Of a DNA stretch of 19,005 bases, positions 6,951-14,480 are shown in pieces. The notes beneath the pieces are model-generated. The model saw only the letters and a list, made by a program, of their open reading frames with translations. It had not been told where the DNA came from and made no database searches. Both the position numbers and the translations under genes were made by a program. Each line of letters opens with the position of its first letter. Within the stretch, counting starts at the first letter, position 1. The DNA is taken from NCBI GenBank assembly GCA_038208735.1, contig JBBQYL010000085.1, positions 1 through 19,005 on the forward strand, read 5' to 3'. The stretch is from Scleromatobacter sp038208735. GTDB taxonomy: Bacteria; Pseudomonadota; Gammaproteobacteria; Burkholderiales; Burkholderiaceae_C.

Positions 6951-8822
6951 ATGAACCGTCCCGCCATGGAAGGGTTGCACCTGAACGTGCCCGCCTACGT
7001 CAAGCATGACCGCCTCGTTTCCTGGGTCGCGCAGATCGCCGCGCTCACCCAGGCCGCCGATGTCTACTGGTGCGACGGCACCGAGGCCGAATACGACCGG
7101 CTGTGCGAGCAGCTCGTCTGTTCCGGCACTTTCAGGCGCCTGGATCCCGCCAGGCGTGCCAACAGCTACCTGGCTTGCAGCGACCCGACCGACGTCGCGC
7201 GTGTCGAAGACCGCACCTTCATCTGCAGCGAGCGCAAGGAATCGGCCGGCCCCACCAACAACTGGGAATCGCCCGCCACGATGCGCGCGCTGCTGGAGAT
7301 CGGCCAGCCCGACGGCACGCCGGCACTGTTCGCCGGCTCGATGCGCGGCCGCACGATGTACGTGGTGCCGTTCTCGATGGGCCCGCTGGGCTCGCCCATC
7401 TCGCACATCGGCGTCGAGCTGTCGGACAGCCCGTACGTGGTCGTCAACATGCGCCTGATGACACGCATGGGACGCGGCGCACTGGAGGCGCTTGGCGCCG
7501 ACGGCGACTTCGTGCCCTGCGTGCACACCGTGGGGGCGCCCCTGGCCGAAGGCCAGAAGGACGTGGCCTGGCCCTGCAACAAGACCAAGTACATCGTCCA
7601 CTATCCCGAGACGCGCGAGATCTGGAGCTACGGCTCGGGCTACGGCGGCAACGCGCTGCTGGGCAAGAAGTGCTTCGCGCTGCGCATCGCGTCCAACATG
7701 GGACGTGACGAAGGCTGGCTGGCCGAACACATGCTGATCCTGGGCGTGACCAACCCGCAGGGCGTCAAGCGCCACATCGCGGCGGCGTTCCCCAGCGCCT
7801 GCGGCAAGACCAACTTCGCGATGCTGATCCCCCCGTCGGGCATGCCCGGCTGGACGGTCACCACCATCGGCGACGACATCGCCTGGATCAAGCCGAGCGC
7901 CGATGGCCGGCTCATGGCCATCAACCCCGAGGCCGGCTACTTCGGCGTGGCTCCGGGCACCAACGAGCAGACCAACCCGAACTGCATGGCCAGCCTCACG
8001 AAGGACACCATCTTCACCAACGTGGCGCTGACCGACGACGGCGACGTGTGGTGGGAAGGCATGAGCGAGGCGCCGGCGCATTGCTTCGACTGGCAAGGCA
8101 AGGACTGGACGCCGGCCATCGCCAGGGAGACCGGCGCCAAGGCGGCGCATCCCAACGCCCGCTTCACCGTGGCCGCCACCAACAATCCGGCGCTCGACCC
8201 GGCCTGGGACGACCCGAGGGGCGTGGCCATCGACGCGTTCATCTTTGGCGGCCGTCGCTCCACCACCGTGCCGCTGGTGACCGAGGCGCGCGACTGGGTG
8301 GACGGCGTCTACATGGCTGCCACCATGGGCTCCGAGACCACCGCCGCGGCCGCCGGCCAGCAGGGCGTGGTGCGCCGCGACCCGTTCGCCATGCTGCCGT
8401 TCACTGGCTACAACATGAGCGACTACTTCCAGCACTGGCTCGACCTGGGCGAGAAGCTTGAAGGCCTGGGCGCCAAGCTGCCGGCCATCTTCTGCGTGAA
8501 CTGGTTTCGCAAGGGCGCCGACGGCAGGTTCGTGTGGCCAGGCTATGGCGAGAACATGCGCGTGATGGAGTGGATGCTGGGCCGCATCGACGGCAACGCC
8601 CAGGGCGTCGAGAACGTGTTCGGCACCAGCCCGCGCTACGACGACCTGAACTGGAACGGGCTGGACTTCAGCCGCGCCCAGTTCGACAGCGTGATCGGCG
8701 TCGACAAGGCCGCCTGGCAGCAGGAGCTGACCATGCACGACGAGCTGTTCTCCACGCTGTCGTACCACCTGCCGGCGCAGCTGCGCACGACCAAGGATCG
8801 CATCGCGGCGGCGCTGGGCTGA
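6951..8822 (+). CDS. pckG: Phosphoenolpyruvate carboxykinase (GTP)
   Basis: The 623-residue protein is a full-length GTP-dependent PEPCK, which converts oxaloacetate and GTP to phosphoenolpyruvate, CO2 and GDP in the cytoplasm at the start of gluconeogenesis. Visible family motifs are RTMYVVPFSMGP in the N-terminal half, the P-loop FPSACGKTN with the reactive cysteine at about 284, the metal-binding TIGDDIAWI shortly after it, FGGRRSTTVPLV from about 432, and FCVNWFRKG near the nucleotide site. ATG 6951 has GGAG seven bases upstream; an upstream GTG at 6879 would extend into the leader hairpin and is rejected. It appears monocistronic, with a 411-base control region containing a palindrome at 6758-6780 and a long leader hairpin at 6864-6918. 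The next gene is 44 bases downstream with its own likely promoter. Confidence 0.98.
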   Translation: MNRPAMEGLHLNVPAYVKHDRLVSWVAQIAALTQAADVYWCDGTEAEYDRLCEQLVCSGTFRRLDPARRANSYLACSDPTDVARVEDRTFICSERKESAGPTNNWESPATMRALLEIGQPDGTPALFAGSMRGRTMYVVPFSMGPLGSPISHIGVELSDSPYVVVNMRLMTRMGRGALEALGADGDFVPCVHTVGAPLAEGQKDVAWPCNKTKYIVHYPETREIWSYGSGYGGNALLGKKCFALRIASNMGRDEGWLAEHMLILGVTNPQGVKRHIAAAFPSACGKTNFAMLIPPSGMPGWTVTTIGDDIAWIKPSADGRLMAINPEAGYFGVAPGTNEQTNPNCMASLTKDTIFTNVALTDDGDVWWEGMSEAPAHCFDWQGKDWTPAIARETGAKAAHPNARFTVAATNNPALDPAWDDPRGVAIDAFIFGGRRSTTVPLVTEARDWVDGVYMAATMGSETTAAAAGQQGVVRRDPFAMLPFTGYNMSDYFQHWLDLGEKLEGLGAKLPAIFCVNWFRKGADGRFVWPGYGENMRVMEWMLGRIDGNAQGVENVFGTSPRYDDLNWNGLDFSRAQFDSVIGVDKAAWQQELTMHDELFSTLSYHLPAQLRTTKDRIAAALG

Positions 8823-8866
8823 GCAAGTCAAGCACGGTTGGGGTCTGGCTGTATCCTGCACGCACG

Positions 8867-9643
8867 ATGCGCCTGCAGATCCTGTCCGACCTCCACCTTG
8901 AAACCGAATCCTTCCAGGCCAGCCCCGTGCCGGGCGCGGAGCTGCTGATCCTGGCGGGCGACATCGACCGCGGCTGGGAGGGCCTGCGCCAGTTCGCGGC
9001 GTGGCCGGTGCCGGTGGTGTTCGTGCCGGGCAACCACGAGTTCGACGGGCGCGACGTCGACCAGGCGGCCATCGACCTGCGCGCGTTCTGCGACTCGCTG
9101 GGCATCCGCATGCTTCACCGCGACAGCGTGGTGATCGCCGACGACCAGGGTCGCCGCGTGCGCTTCTGCGGCACGGTGCGATGGAGCGACTTCGACCTGT
9201 TCGGCGAGGCCGGTCGCGCGAAGGCCATGCGAGCCGGCTCGTACTTCCAGCGGGTGATGGGCGCCACGCGGCACGGCCAGCCGTTCGATGCCGAGGCGGT
9301 GCGCGTGCTCGGGCTGGCGTGCCGCGCCTGGCTGGAACGCACGCTGCAGGAGTCGCCGCAGGGGCGCTGGGATCGCACCGTGGCGATCACGCATTTCGCG
9401 CCCAGCCTGCGCAGCGCCGACCCGCGCTACGGGCCGCAGCCCACCACGGCCAGCTTCTGCAACGCGGACGACGACCTGATCCCGCGCGCCGACCTGTGGA
9501 TCCACGGCCACCTGCATTGCCGCCACGACTACCTGGTCACGCGCCCAGGGCTTCACGCGTCCCGCGTGGTGTGCCAGGCGCGCGGGCTGGGGAAGAAGGG
9601 TGAGGCGGAGGGGTACGACCCGCTGCGCCTGATCGGGATCTGA
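8867..9643 (+). CDS. Calcineurin-like metallophosphoesterase
   Basis: This 258-residue protein has the two-metal phosphoesterase signature: D8-x-H10 (SDLHLE), GD at 31-32, GNHE at 55-58, THFAP in the C-terminal half, and HGHLH at 213-217. These residues bind two divalent metals and hydrolyse phosphomono- or phosphodiesters. No signal peptide is seen, so it is probably cytoplasmic. The substrate cannot be inferred from sequence. ATG 8867 is chosen because it immediately precedes the first conserved strand (MRLQILSDLH). No Shine-Dalgarno sequence is visible; TATCCT at 8852-8857 is placed nine bases before the ATG, as a -10 element of a leaderless transcript would be. It lies 44 bases after pckG in the same direction, but no functional link is evident. 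Confidence 0.93.
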   Translation: MRLQILSDLHLETESFQASPVPGAELLILAGDIDRGWEGLRQFAAWPVPVVFVPGNHEFDGRDVDQAAIDLRAFCDSLGIRMLHRDSVVIADDQGRRVRFCGTVRWSDFDLFGEAGRAKAMRAGSYFQRVMGATRHGQPFDAEAVRVLGLACRAWLERTLQESPQGRWDRTVAITHFAPSLRSADPRYGPQPTTASFCNADDDLIPRADLWIHGHLHCRHDYLVTRPGLHASRVVCQARGLGKKGEAEGYDPLRLIGI

Positions 9644-9645
9644 GG

Positions 9646-9661
9646 GGCCAGGTCCCTGGCC
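9646..9661. terminator. Small hairpin between convergent genes (weak terminator candidate)
   Basis: GGCCAG and CTGGCC form a perfect 6-bp stem around a GTCC loop, three bases after the metallophosphoesterase stop and before the convergent small ORF. There is no T-run on either strand, so it may only be a 3'-end-stabilising hairpin. Confidence 0.3.
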
Positions 9662-9681
9662 GGCTGACGGGTCGCCGGGCC

Positions 9682-9903
9682 CTAACCGAGCTTGCGGCCC
9701 AGCCACAGCCGCCACGGCGCCACCGTGACGGCCGCGCGCATCGGCGGCGGCGACTCGCCGGGCACCAGCGTGTCGAGCGAGCCGCGCTCCAGCGCCTCGT
9801 CCAGCGCGAACGCGGTGCCCATGTCGGCCAGGTCGGGCGCGCGATGCGCCGCCGATCCGCGACCAAAGTTGCGAAGAAACGTGGGGCGTGAAGCGTTCGA
9901 CAT
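9682..9903 (-). CDS. Small conserved-looking hypothetical protein
   Basis: The 73-residue product begins MSNASRPTFLRNFGRGSAAH, continues with PDLADMGTAFALDEALE and ends WRLWLGRKLG. I do not recognise a named domain and give no function. It is basic overall with an acidic middle, and has no signal peptide or membrane segment. The start at 9903 is chosen because GGAGG lies five bases upstream on the minus strand; a longer reading to 9963 has no such site. It converges on the metallophosphoesterase, with 38 bases between them. The clean ribosome site and plausible amino-acid composition argue for a real gene despite its size. Confidence 0.6.
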   Translation of the reverse strand: MSNASRPTFLRNFGRGSAAHRAPDLADMGTAFALDEALERGSLDTLVPGESPPPMRAAVTVAPWRLWLGRKLG

Positions 9904-10114
9904 GGGGCCTCCATCGGTTGGACCGTGGACACAGTGTGAGGGAACGTAACGAGAGCGATGCACGAATAAGTGCGTCGTATGCCCGACAGTTCGCGTGTAT
10001 CAATCTCACGACTCCCACGCATCGAGGATGGCAAGGTCTTGGCTTCGCGCTTAAGCTGGACGCGTCGACTGGGAGTGCAGCGTCGCGCTCTCCGACAACC
10101 TGGGAGCCGCCATC

Positions 10115-10354
10115 ATGCGCACCATGCCACTTCAGATCCTGACCTGGGGCACGATCACCGCTGCCGTTGGCAGCGCGGCATGGCTGGCCTCGGCGGATCA
10201 GGCCGCGGTCTTCTGTTCGTTCGGTTACCGCGCCACCAGCCGCGCCATGGGGCTCGACATCCCGCTGCCCACCGAACCCACCCGCGCGGGCCCGTCGGCC
10301 AAGCTTCCGGGATCCAGCGCCGCCGGGCAGCAGTTGCAAGCCACCGCGAGCTGA
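10115..10354 (+). CDS. Small putative exported or membrane-anchored protein
   Basis: A 79-residue ORF starts MRTMPLQILTWGTITAAVGSAAWLASA, which resembles a signal peptide or single membrane anchor (residues about 5-27). The remainder is rich in Pro, Ala, Ser and Thr and matches no domain I recognise. GGGAG lies about eight bases before the ATG, giving a usable ribosome site. Other open frames cover the same DNA, so the call rests mainly on the N-terminal hydrophobic segment and ribosome site. It sits in an otherwise gene-poor stretch between the small minus-strand gene and dadA, with 165 bases to dadA. Confidence 0.4.
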   Translation: MRTMPLQILTWGTITAAVGSAAWLASADQAAVFCSFGYRATSRAMGLDIPLPTEPTRAGPSAKLPGSSAAGQQLQATAS

Positions 10355-10385
10355 CGAGCGCTCCCGGGCGCAGGATTGACGCAGT

Positions 10386-10400
10386 AGTAGCTCCGCTACT
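10386..10400. repeat. Short inverted repeat AGTAGC-TCC-GCTACT upstream of dadA
   Basis: Six-base arms flank a three-base loop, about 120 bases before the dadA ATG and just before an AT-rich stretch (about 10405-10437) that stands out in this GC-rich DNA and probably contains the dadA promoter. TTGACG at 10376-10381 is a possible -35, but no convincing -10 follows at 17 bases. An operator role is speculative. Confidence 0.3.
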
Positions 10401-10519
10401 GAACGCGAAATTCAATTAATCCAGCTTCATTTATTGCGTGAGCTCTCGGAGAATCCGGCCCGAGCGTGACGGCGCCGCCGTGCCCCCAGGCGCGGCCGCC
10501 GCACCGCAAAGGATTCCCC

Positions 10520-11842
10520 ATGAAAGTGATCGTCCTGGGCGCCGGCATCATCGGCGTCGCCACCGCCTGGTACCTGCTGGAGGAGGGCCACGACGTCACC
10601 GTCGTCGAGCGCCAGCCCGAGGCCGCGCTGGAGACCAGCTTCGCCAACGGCGCGCAGATCTCGGTGTGCTTCTGCGAGCCCTGGGCCAACGCGGGCGCGC
10701 CGTTCAAGGTGGCCAGGTGGATGCTCCAGGACGACTCACCGCTGCTGTTCCGCCCGCGCCTCGACCCGCACCAGTGGCGCTGGGCGCTGAGCTTCCTGGG
10801 CCAGTGCAACGACGCGGCGTTCGCGCGCAACGTCCAGCAACTCGTGGCGCTGGGACGCTACAGCCATGAGTCGCTGAAGTCGGTGGTGGCCGCCACCGGC
10901 ATCGAGTACGACCGCCTGCAACGCGGCATCCTGCACTTCTTTTCGTCGGCCGCCGACTACGAGTCCGGCGTCAAGGCCGCGGGCCTGATGCGCGACCACG
11001 GCGTCGACCGCCGCGTGCTGGGCCGCGACGAGGTGCTGCAGGTGGAGCCCGCGCTCAAGGCCTTCGGCGATCGCATCCATGGCGGCACCTACACGCCCAG
11101 CGACGAGTCGGGCGACGCACGCGTGTTCACGCAGGAGCTCGCCAGGCGCTGCGCCGAACGCGGCGCGACGTTCCTTTGGGAGCACGACGTGCTTGGCTTC
11201 GACAAGAGGGGCTCGAAGGTGGAGGGCGTGATCGTGGGCGACCGCAGTACCCTGCGCCGCACGACGCTCACCGGCGACCACGTCGTCGCCGCGGCGGGCT
11301 CGTTCACAGCGCCGCTGCTCCGCAAGCTGGGCATCTGGCTGAACATCTATCCGGCCAAGGGCTACTCGGCCACGCTGCGCCTGAAGCGTCCCGATGACGC
11401 GAGCACCGTGAGCCTGCTGGACGACACCCGCAAGATCGCCATCTCGCGCCTGGGCGACCACATCCGCATCGCCGGCACCGCCGAGATGGCGGGCTACGAC
11501 ACCGCCATCGACAGCGCCACCTCGCGCACGCGATGCGAGGCGCTGGTGCGTCGCTACGAGCAGCTGTTCCCGGGCGTGGCCGACACCGGCACGCCCAACT
11601 TCTGGGCCGGCCTGCGTCCGAGCACGCCCAACAACCTGCCCTACATCGGCCGCAGCAAGATCGCCAACCTGTGGCTCAACGCGGGCCACGGCACGCTGGG
11701 CTGGACGCACGGCGCGGGCTCGGGCCGCGCGCTGGCCGAGCTGATCAGCGGTCGCCGCCCGCAGCTGGAGTACGGCTTCTGCGGCGACGCGCTGCCCACC
11801 CGGCGCCCGGTGAGGGCCATGCCGTCGCGCTCCTGGGCTTGA
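10520..11842 (+). CDS. dadA: D-amino acid dehydrogenase, small-subunit type (DadA family flavoprotein)
   Basis: The 440-residue protein starts with a Rossmann FAD-binding motif, VLGAGIIGVATAWYL (5-19), followed by the acidic strand end VVERQPEAALETS. It keeps family features such as EPWANAGAPFKVARWM, the central YPAKGYSATL and the C-terminal WAGLRPSTPNNLPYIG and NAGHGTLGWTHGAGSG. DadA oxidises D-amino acids to 2-oxo acids and ammonia, passing electrons to the respiratory chain at the inner face of the membrane. The common AN-AGQISPG region of enteric DadA is ANGAQISVCFCEPW here, so this may be a paralogue with another substrate preference. AAAGGA lies about seven bases before the ATG. No alanine racemase gene is adjacent. 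It ends three bases from the convergent small membrane gene. Confidence 0.88.
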   Translation: MKVIVLGAGIIGVATAWYLLEEGHDVTVVERQPEAALETSFANGAQISVCFCEPWANAGAPFKVARWMLQDDSPLLFRPRLDPHQWRWALSFLGQCNDAAFARNVQQLVALGRYSHESLKSVVAATGIEYDRLQRGILHFFSSAADYESGVKAAGLMRDHGVDRRVLGRDEVLQVEPALKAFGDRIHGGTYTPSDESGDARVFTQELARRCAERGATFLWEHDVLGFDKRGSKVEGVIVGDRSTLRRTTLTGDHVVAAAGSFTAPLLRKLGIWLNIYPAKGYSATLRLKRPDDASTVSLLDDTRKIAISRLGDHIRIAGTAEMAGYDTAIDSATSRTRCEALVRRYEQLFPGVADTGTPNFWAGLRPSTPNNLPYIGRSKIANLWLNAGHGTLGWTHGAGSGRALAELISGRRPQLEYGFCGDALPTRRPVRAMPSRSWA

Positions 11843-11845
11843 GGC

Positions 11846-12148
11846 TCAGCTCTCGAGGTCGGACGGCGCGGCCGCCGCCTGGTCGCGGTAGCGCGGCACG
11901 AAGCGGCGGTAGATCCACCACGCCGCGCACGCGGCGCCCAACGCCAACGCGGCGTAGGCGGCATTGCGGTACGGCGCCGACGCGGGGTTGCTGAACAGGT
12001 AGATTGCGCAGCCGAGGGAGGCCAATGCAACGACGCCGACGCCCACGCGACGGCTCACCAGCTGGATGACCGGGCCCATCACTCGGCGCGGCGCGATCGC
12101 CACGAAGACGACCAGCACCATCACGAGAAAGGTCGACCAGGCGGGCAT
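11846..12148 (-). CDS. Small membrane protein of unknown function
   Basis: The 100-residue product has three hydrophobic stretches: about 5-20 (STFLVMVLVVFVAIAP), 35-52 (GVGVVALASLGCAIYLF) and 63-79 (NAAYAALALGAACAAWW), and so is probably an inner-membrane protein with three helices. The tail after RRFVPRYRDQ is short and soluble. I recognise no named family. CGGAG upstream of ATG 12148 serves as a ribosome site. It follows the UPF0149 gene by 15 bases on the same strand, so the two are likely co-transcribed. Its stop lies three bases from the stop of dadA. Confidence 0.68.
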   Translation of the reverse strand: MPAWSTFLVMVLVVFVAIAPRRVMGPVIQLVSRRVGVGVVALASLGCAIYLFSNPASAPYRNAAYAALALGAACAAWWIYRRFVPRYRDQAAAAPSDLES

Positions 12149-12163
12149 GTCCGGCGCTCCGGA

Positions 12164-12835
12164 TCAGAACCGGCCGCGGCCAGGCGGTCCACCGCGGCGC
12201 GGCGGCGGACGCCGAGGCGCCGTGACGGCCTTGGGCAACGGACGGCTCACGTCGGCCAGGCGCATCACGCTCTGCACGATGTCCTCGACGGCCTCGTCGA
12301 GGGTGTTGGGCGGCTCGAGCGTCTCGATCTCGGCCAGCAACGCCTCGGCGTCCTCCAGGTCGTCCGGATCGAACGCCGCGTACAGCACGGCCAGCGGCTC
12401 GAGAGAATCAGTGGAGTCCATGTTCATCAGCGCGGGAAACATCTCCATCGCGGCCGAGAAGCCGGCCACCCACGGCAGCGTCGACTCCAGCGGATCGGCC
12501 TCGTCGTCGAGCTCGAACACCCACGGATCGAACCATTGCCGGCCAGAGATGGCCATCATGAGCTCGCGGTAGCGCCGCTGCACCAGGCCCTGCAGCTCGT
12601 GCAGGCCGGGCCATTTGTCGGCCAGCGGACGGCCGTCGATGTCGAACACGTGCTTGATCCAGGCGCCCGCGGGCACCGCGGTGGGCTGCAGCAGCACGCC
12701 GCAGAGGTAGCCGTCGAGCATGCTGATGTCGAGCGGTTCGAGCGGTTCGGGAATCTTGTCGAGCAGCGTCTGCAGGCGGTTCATGTCGGCTTCTGTGAGC
12801 GGCGGCACCGGAGCGGGAATGGCAGGCGAGTTCAT
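12164..12835 (-). CDS. YecA/UPF0149 family protein with Arg/Pro/Gly-rich tail
   Basis: The 223-residue protein matches the UPF0149/YecA family: LDISMLDGYLCGVLLQP near residues 35-51, WIKHVFD, then MFPALMN and EAVEDIVQSVMRL. The family is widespread in proteobacteria and its role is poorly defined. Many YecA proteins end in a cysteine-rich SEC-C metal-binding motif; this one has none and instead ends in a basic tail (PRRPPPRRGGPPGRGRF), which might bind nucleic acid (inference). ATG 12833-12835 is chosen because GGGGGA lies about eight bases upstream; the open frame continues far upstream to 13741 but only as an antisense shadow of the carbamoyltransferase. The small membrane protein gene follows 15 bases downstream. 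Confidence 0.88.
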   Translation of the reverse strand: MNSPAIPAPVPPLTEADMNRLQTLLDKIPEPLEPLDISMLDGYLCGVLLQPTAVPAGAWIKHVFDIDGRPLADKWPGLHELQGLVQRRYRELMMAISGRQWFDPWVFELDDEADPLESTLPWVAGFSAAMEMFPALMNMDSTDSLEPLAVLYAAFDPDDLEDAEALLAEIETLEPPNTLDEAVEDIVQSVMRLADVSRPLPKAVTAPRRPPPRRGGPPGRGRF

Positions 12836-12874
12836 GCGCCATTGTCCCCCACGGGATCTCCGCGGGCTTGACCC

Positions 12875-12891
12875 TGAACACATCCTGTTCA
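12875..12891. promoter_or_regulatory. Palindrome TGAACA-N5-TGTTCA upstream of UPF0149
   Basis: Six-base arms flank CATCC, 40 bases before the UPF0149 start on the minus strand. On that strand TTGAAC at 12892-12887 overlaps one arm and could be a -35, but no good -10 is seen at the right spacing. Operator function is inferred from symmetry and position only. Confidence 0.35.
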
Positions 12892-13004
12892 ATCGCCTGC
12901 GACGAACTGTTTCGGTGCGTCGGAAGGTCCGCGCGACGTTGCCCGAAGCGGCACTCCCCCTGAAATAGGGATGCGATTCACAAGCGTGGCTCGTACATTG
13001 GATT

Positions 13005-13122
13005 CCGTTGTGTTGACCGATCCAGGAGCTCTGGGAGGGGACAGGGTCGGTCAACACGCACAGTCCCAACGACGTCCTTCTCCGGAAGGACTTGAAGCCC
13101 ACCCTCGCGGTGGGTTTTTTTT
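13005..13122 (+). ncRNA. Candidate structured small RNA or leader ending in an intrinsic terminator
   Basis: Three stable elements follow one another on the plus strand. An 11-bp perfect stem (GTGTTGACCGA 13010-13020 with TCGGTCAACAC 13047-13057) encloses a 26-base loop. A 7-bp stem (GTCCTTC 13074-13080 with GAAGGAC 13085-13091) is capped by UCCG, a UNCG-type tetraloop. A terminator hairpin with eight T residues ends the unit. GGGAC in the first loop (13038-13042) can pair with GTCCC (13063-13067), forming an H-type pseudoknot. TACATT at 12994-12999 could be the -10 element of its promoter. No convincing ORF fits this span. It may be a free sRNA or an attenuator for the downstream carbamoyltransferase. 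The 5' end is approximate. Confidence 0.5.
13098..13122 (+). terminator. Strong Rho-independent terminator
   Basis: CCCACC (13098-13103) and GGTGGG (13109-13114) form a GC-rich stem around CTCGC, followed directly by eight T residues (13115-13122). On the minus strand no T-run follows the stem, so it acts on plus-strand transcription. No protein gene on the plus strand ends nearby (dadA stops at 11842, with minus-strand genes between), so it implies a separate non-coding transcript or an attenuator. Confidence 0.85.
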
Positions 13123-13191
13123 CGCCTGTTCCCGCTGTCATCGTGCGCGAACGCGCAGGATCCACGCTGGCGCGGTGTATACGCTCTGAGT

Positions 13192-13205
13192 TAGACTCCG
13201 GGCTC
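13192..13205 (+). promoter_or_regulatory. TAGACT -10-like element placed for a leaderless transcript
   Basis: TAGACT at 13192-13197 ends eight bases before the ATG at 13206, so transcription would start at or next to the start codon. No Shine-Dalgarno sequence is present. The same TAGACTC-N7-ATG arrangement precedes the gene at 18678. No clear -35 is seen at 17 bases. Confidence 0.45.
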
Positions 13206-14477
13206 ATGATCACCCAGCAAGTCCTTCTCCGCGACGCCATGCGGCGTCTCGACATGACCCGCGACACGTTCGCGGATCGCATCGGCAGTCGCCGACGCGC
13301 CCTCGACAGTTGGCTCCTGCCCGACGAGTCGAATGAATTCCGGGCCATGCCCGAAGTGGTCCGGCGCTTCGTGCTCGAGATCCTGGCCCACGCCGCGCCG
13401 CGTATCGAGCTCGCCACGCAAAGCGTACACACCGAATCTCCTCCGCTGGCGCCCGGAGGCCCGCTGCGCCACGTGCTGTCGGTCGACCAGTTCAGCCGTG
13501 AATCGGCCGAAGACCTGTTCCGCCTGGCCGACGTGATGCTGCCGATCGCGCGCCGCCAGAAGGTCACGCGCGTGCTCGAGGGCGCGGTGCTGGCCAACCT
13601 GTTCTTCGAGGCGAGCACGCGCACCCGGGTGAGCTTCGGCGCGGCGTTCTGCCGCCTCGGCGGCTCGGTGTGCGACACCACCGGCTTCACGTTCTCGTCG
13701 ATGGCCAAGGGCGAGTCGATCCACGACACGGGCCGCGTCATCGCCGGCTACGCCGACGCCATCGTCGTGCGCCATCCCGAGCAGGGCGCGGTGGCCGAGT
13801 TCGCGCGCGCCACCAACGTGCCGGTGGTCAACGGCGGCGACGGCCCCGGCGAGCATCCCACGCAGGCGCTGCTGGACCTGTACACGATCCAGCGCGAGTT
13901 CTCGCGGGTGGGCAAGCGCCTGGACGGCGCGCGCATCGCGCTGGTGGGCGACCTGAAGTACGGTCGCACCGTGCACTCGCTGATCAAGCTGCTGGCGCTG
14001 TACAAGGGCGTGCGGTTCACGCTGGTGGCGCCGCCGTCGCTGGAGATGCCAGCCGCCATCGTCGACCGCGTCAGCCGCAACGGCAACGTCGTGGAAGTGC
14101 GCGATTCGCTGCAGGCGCTGGCCGACGCCGACGTCGTGTACGCCACGCGCATCCAGAAGGAGCGTTTCTCGGAGGAGTCGATCGAAGGCTACGGCGCCGC
14201 GTTCGAGATCAACCGCGCGCTGGTCGACCGCGTCTGCAAGCCCGACGTCGTGGTGATGCATCCGCTGCCGCGCGACAGCCGCCCCGGCGCGCACGACCTG
14301 GCCGCCGACCTCGACGGCGACCCGCGCCTCGCCATCTTCCGCCAGACCGACAACGGCATCCCGGTGCGCATGGCGATCTTCGCCACGCTGCTGGGCGTGG
14401 ACAAGCTCGTGCAGCGCTCGATGCGCGACGCGCAGTGGACGCCGCCGACGTTCATCGGGACGGAAGATACCTGGTAG
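13206..14477 (+). CDS. Aspartate carbamoyltransferase-like protein with N-terminal HTH-like domain
   Basis: The 423-residue protein has a transcarbamylase core with the carbamoyl-phosphate site STRTR (137-141), MAKGES, HPTQ (217-220), DLKYGRTVHSL and HPLPR (352-356). GEHPTQALLDLYTI and NGIPVRMA resemble PyrB rather than ornithine transcarbamylase, so the likely reaction is aspartate plus carbamoyl phosphate to carbamoyl-aspartate in pyrimidine synthesis. Standard catalytic chains are about 310 residues. The extra 70-80 residues at the front (LRDAMRRLDMTRDTFADRIGSRRRALDSWLLP and on) look like a Cro/C1-type helix-turn-helix, suggesting DNA binding or a subunit-interaction role. ATG 13206 is preferred; extension to 13092 would read through the terminator. 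No ribosome site is visible and a TAGACT box sits eight bases upstream. A second, standard pyrB may exist elsewhere. Confidence 0.86.
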   Translation: MITQQVLLRDAMRRLDMTRDTFADRIGSRRRALDSWLLPDESNEFRAMPEVVRRFVLEILAHAAPRIELATQSVHTESPPLAPGGPLRHVLSVDQFSRESAEDLFRLADVMLPIARRQKVTRVLEGAVLANLFFEASTRTRVSFGAAFCRLGGSVCDTTGFTFSSMAKGESIHDTGRVIAGYADAIVVRHPEQGAVAEFARATNVPVVNGGDGPGEHPTQALLDLYTIQREFSRVGKRLDGARIALVGDLKYGRTVHSLIKLLALYKGVRFTLVAPPSLEMPAAIVDRVSRNGNVVEVRDSLQALADADVVYATRIQKERFSEESIEGYGAAFEINRALVDRVCKPDVVVMHPLPRDSRPGAHDLAADLDGDPRLAIFRQTDNGIPVRMAIFATLLGVDKLVQRSMRDAQWTPPTFIGTEDTW

Positions 14478-14480
14478 GGG

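Noticed and set aside
6759..8861. A 700-codon minus-strand frame opposite pckG.
   Set aside because: It is an antisense shadow of a well-conserved gene, with no motifs and a His/Arg/Ala-rich composition.
13005..13122. Assignment of the candidate RNA to 4.5S SRP RNA, 6S RNA or the SAH riboswitch.
   Set aside because: It contains CCGGAAGGA but lacks the rest of the SRP core, is too short for the 6S rod, and does not carry the conserved SAH-riboswitch core.
13092..13205. Upstream extension of the carbamoyltransferase to 13092.
   Set aside because: It would translate the terminator hairpin and T-run (13098-13122), and the added residues look random.
12836..13741. Extension of the UPF0149 frame upstream to 13741, giving a 525-residue protein.
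   Set aside because: The added part is antisense to the carbamoyltransferase and its leader, and a good ribosome site precedes the ATG at 12835.
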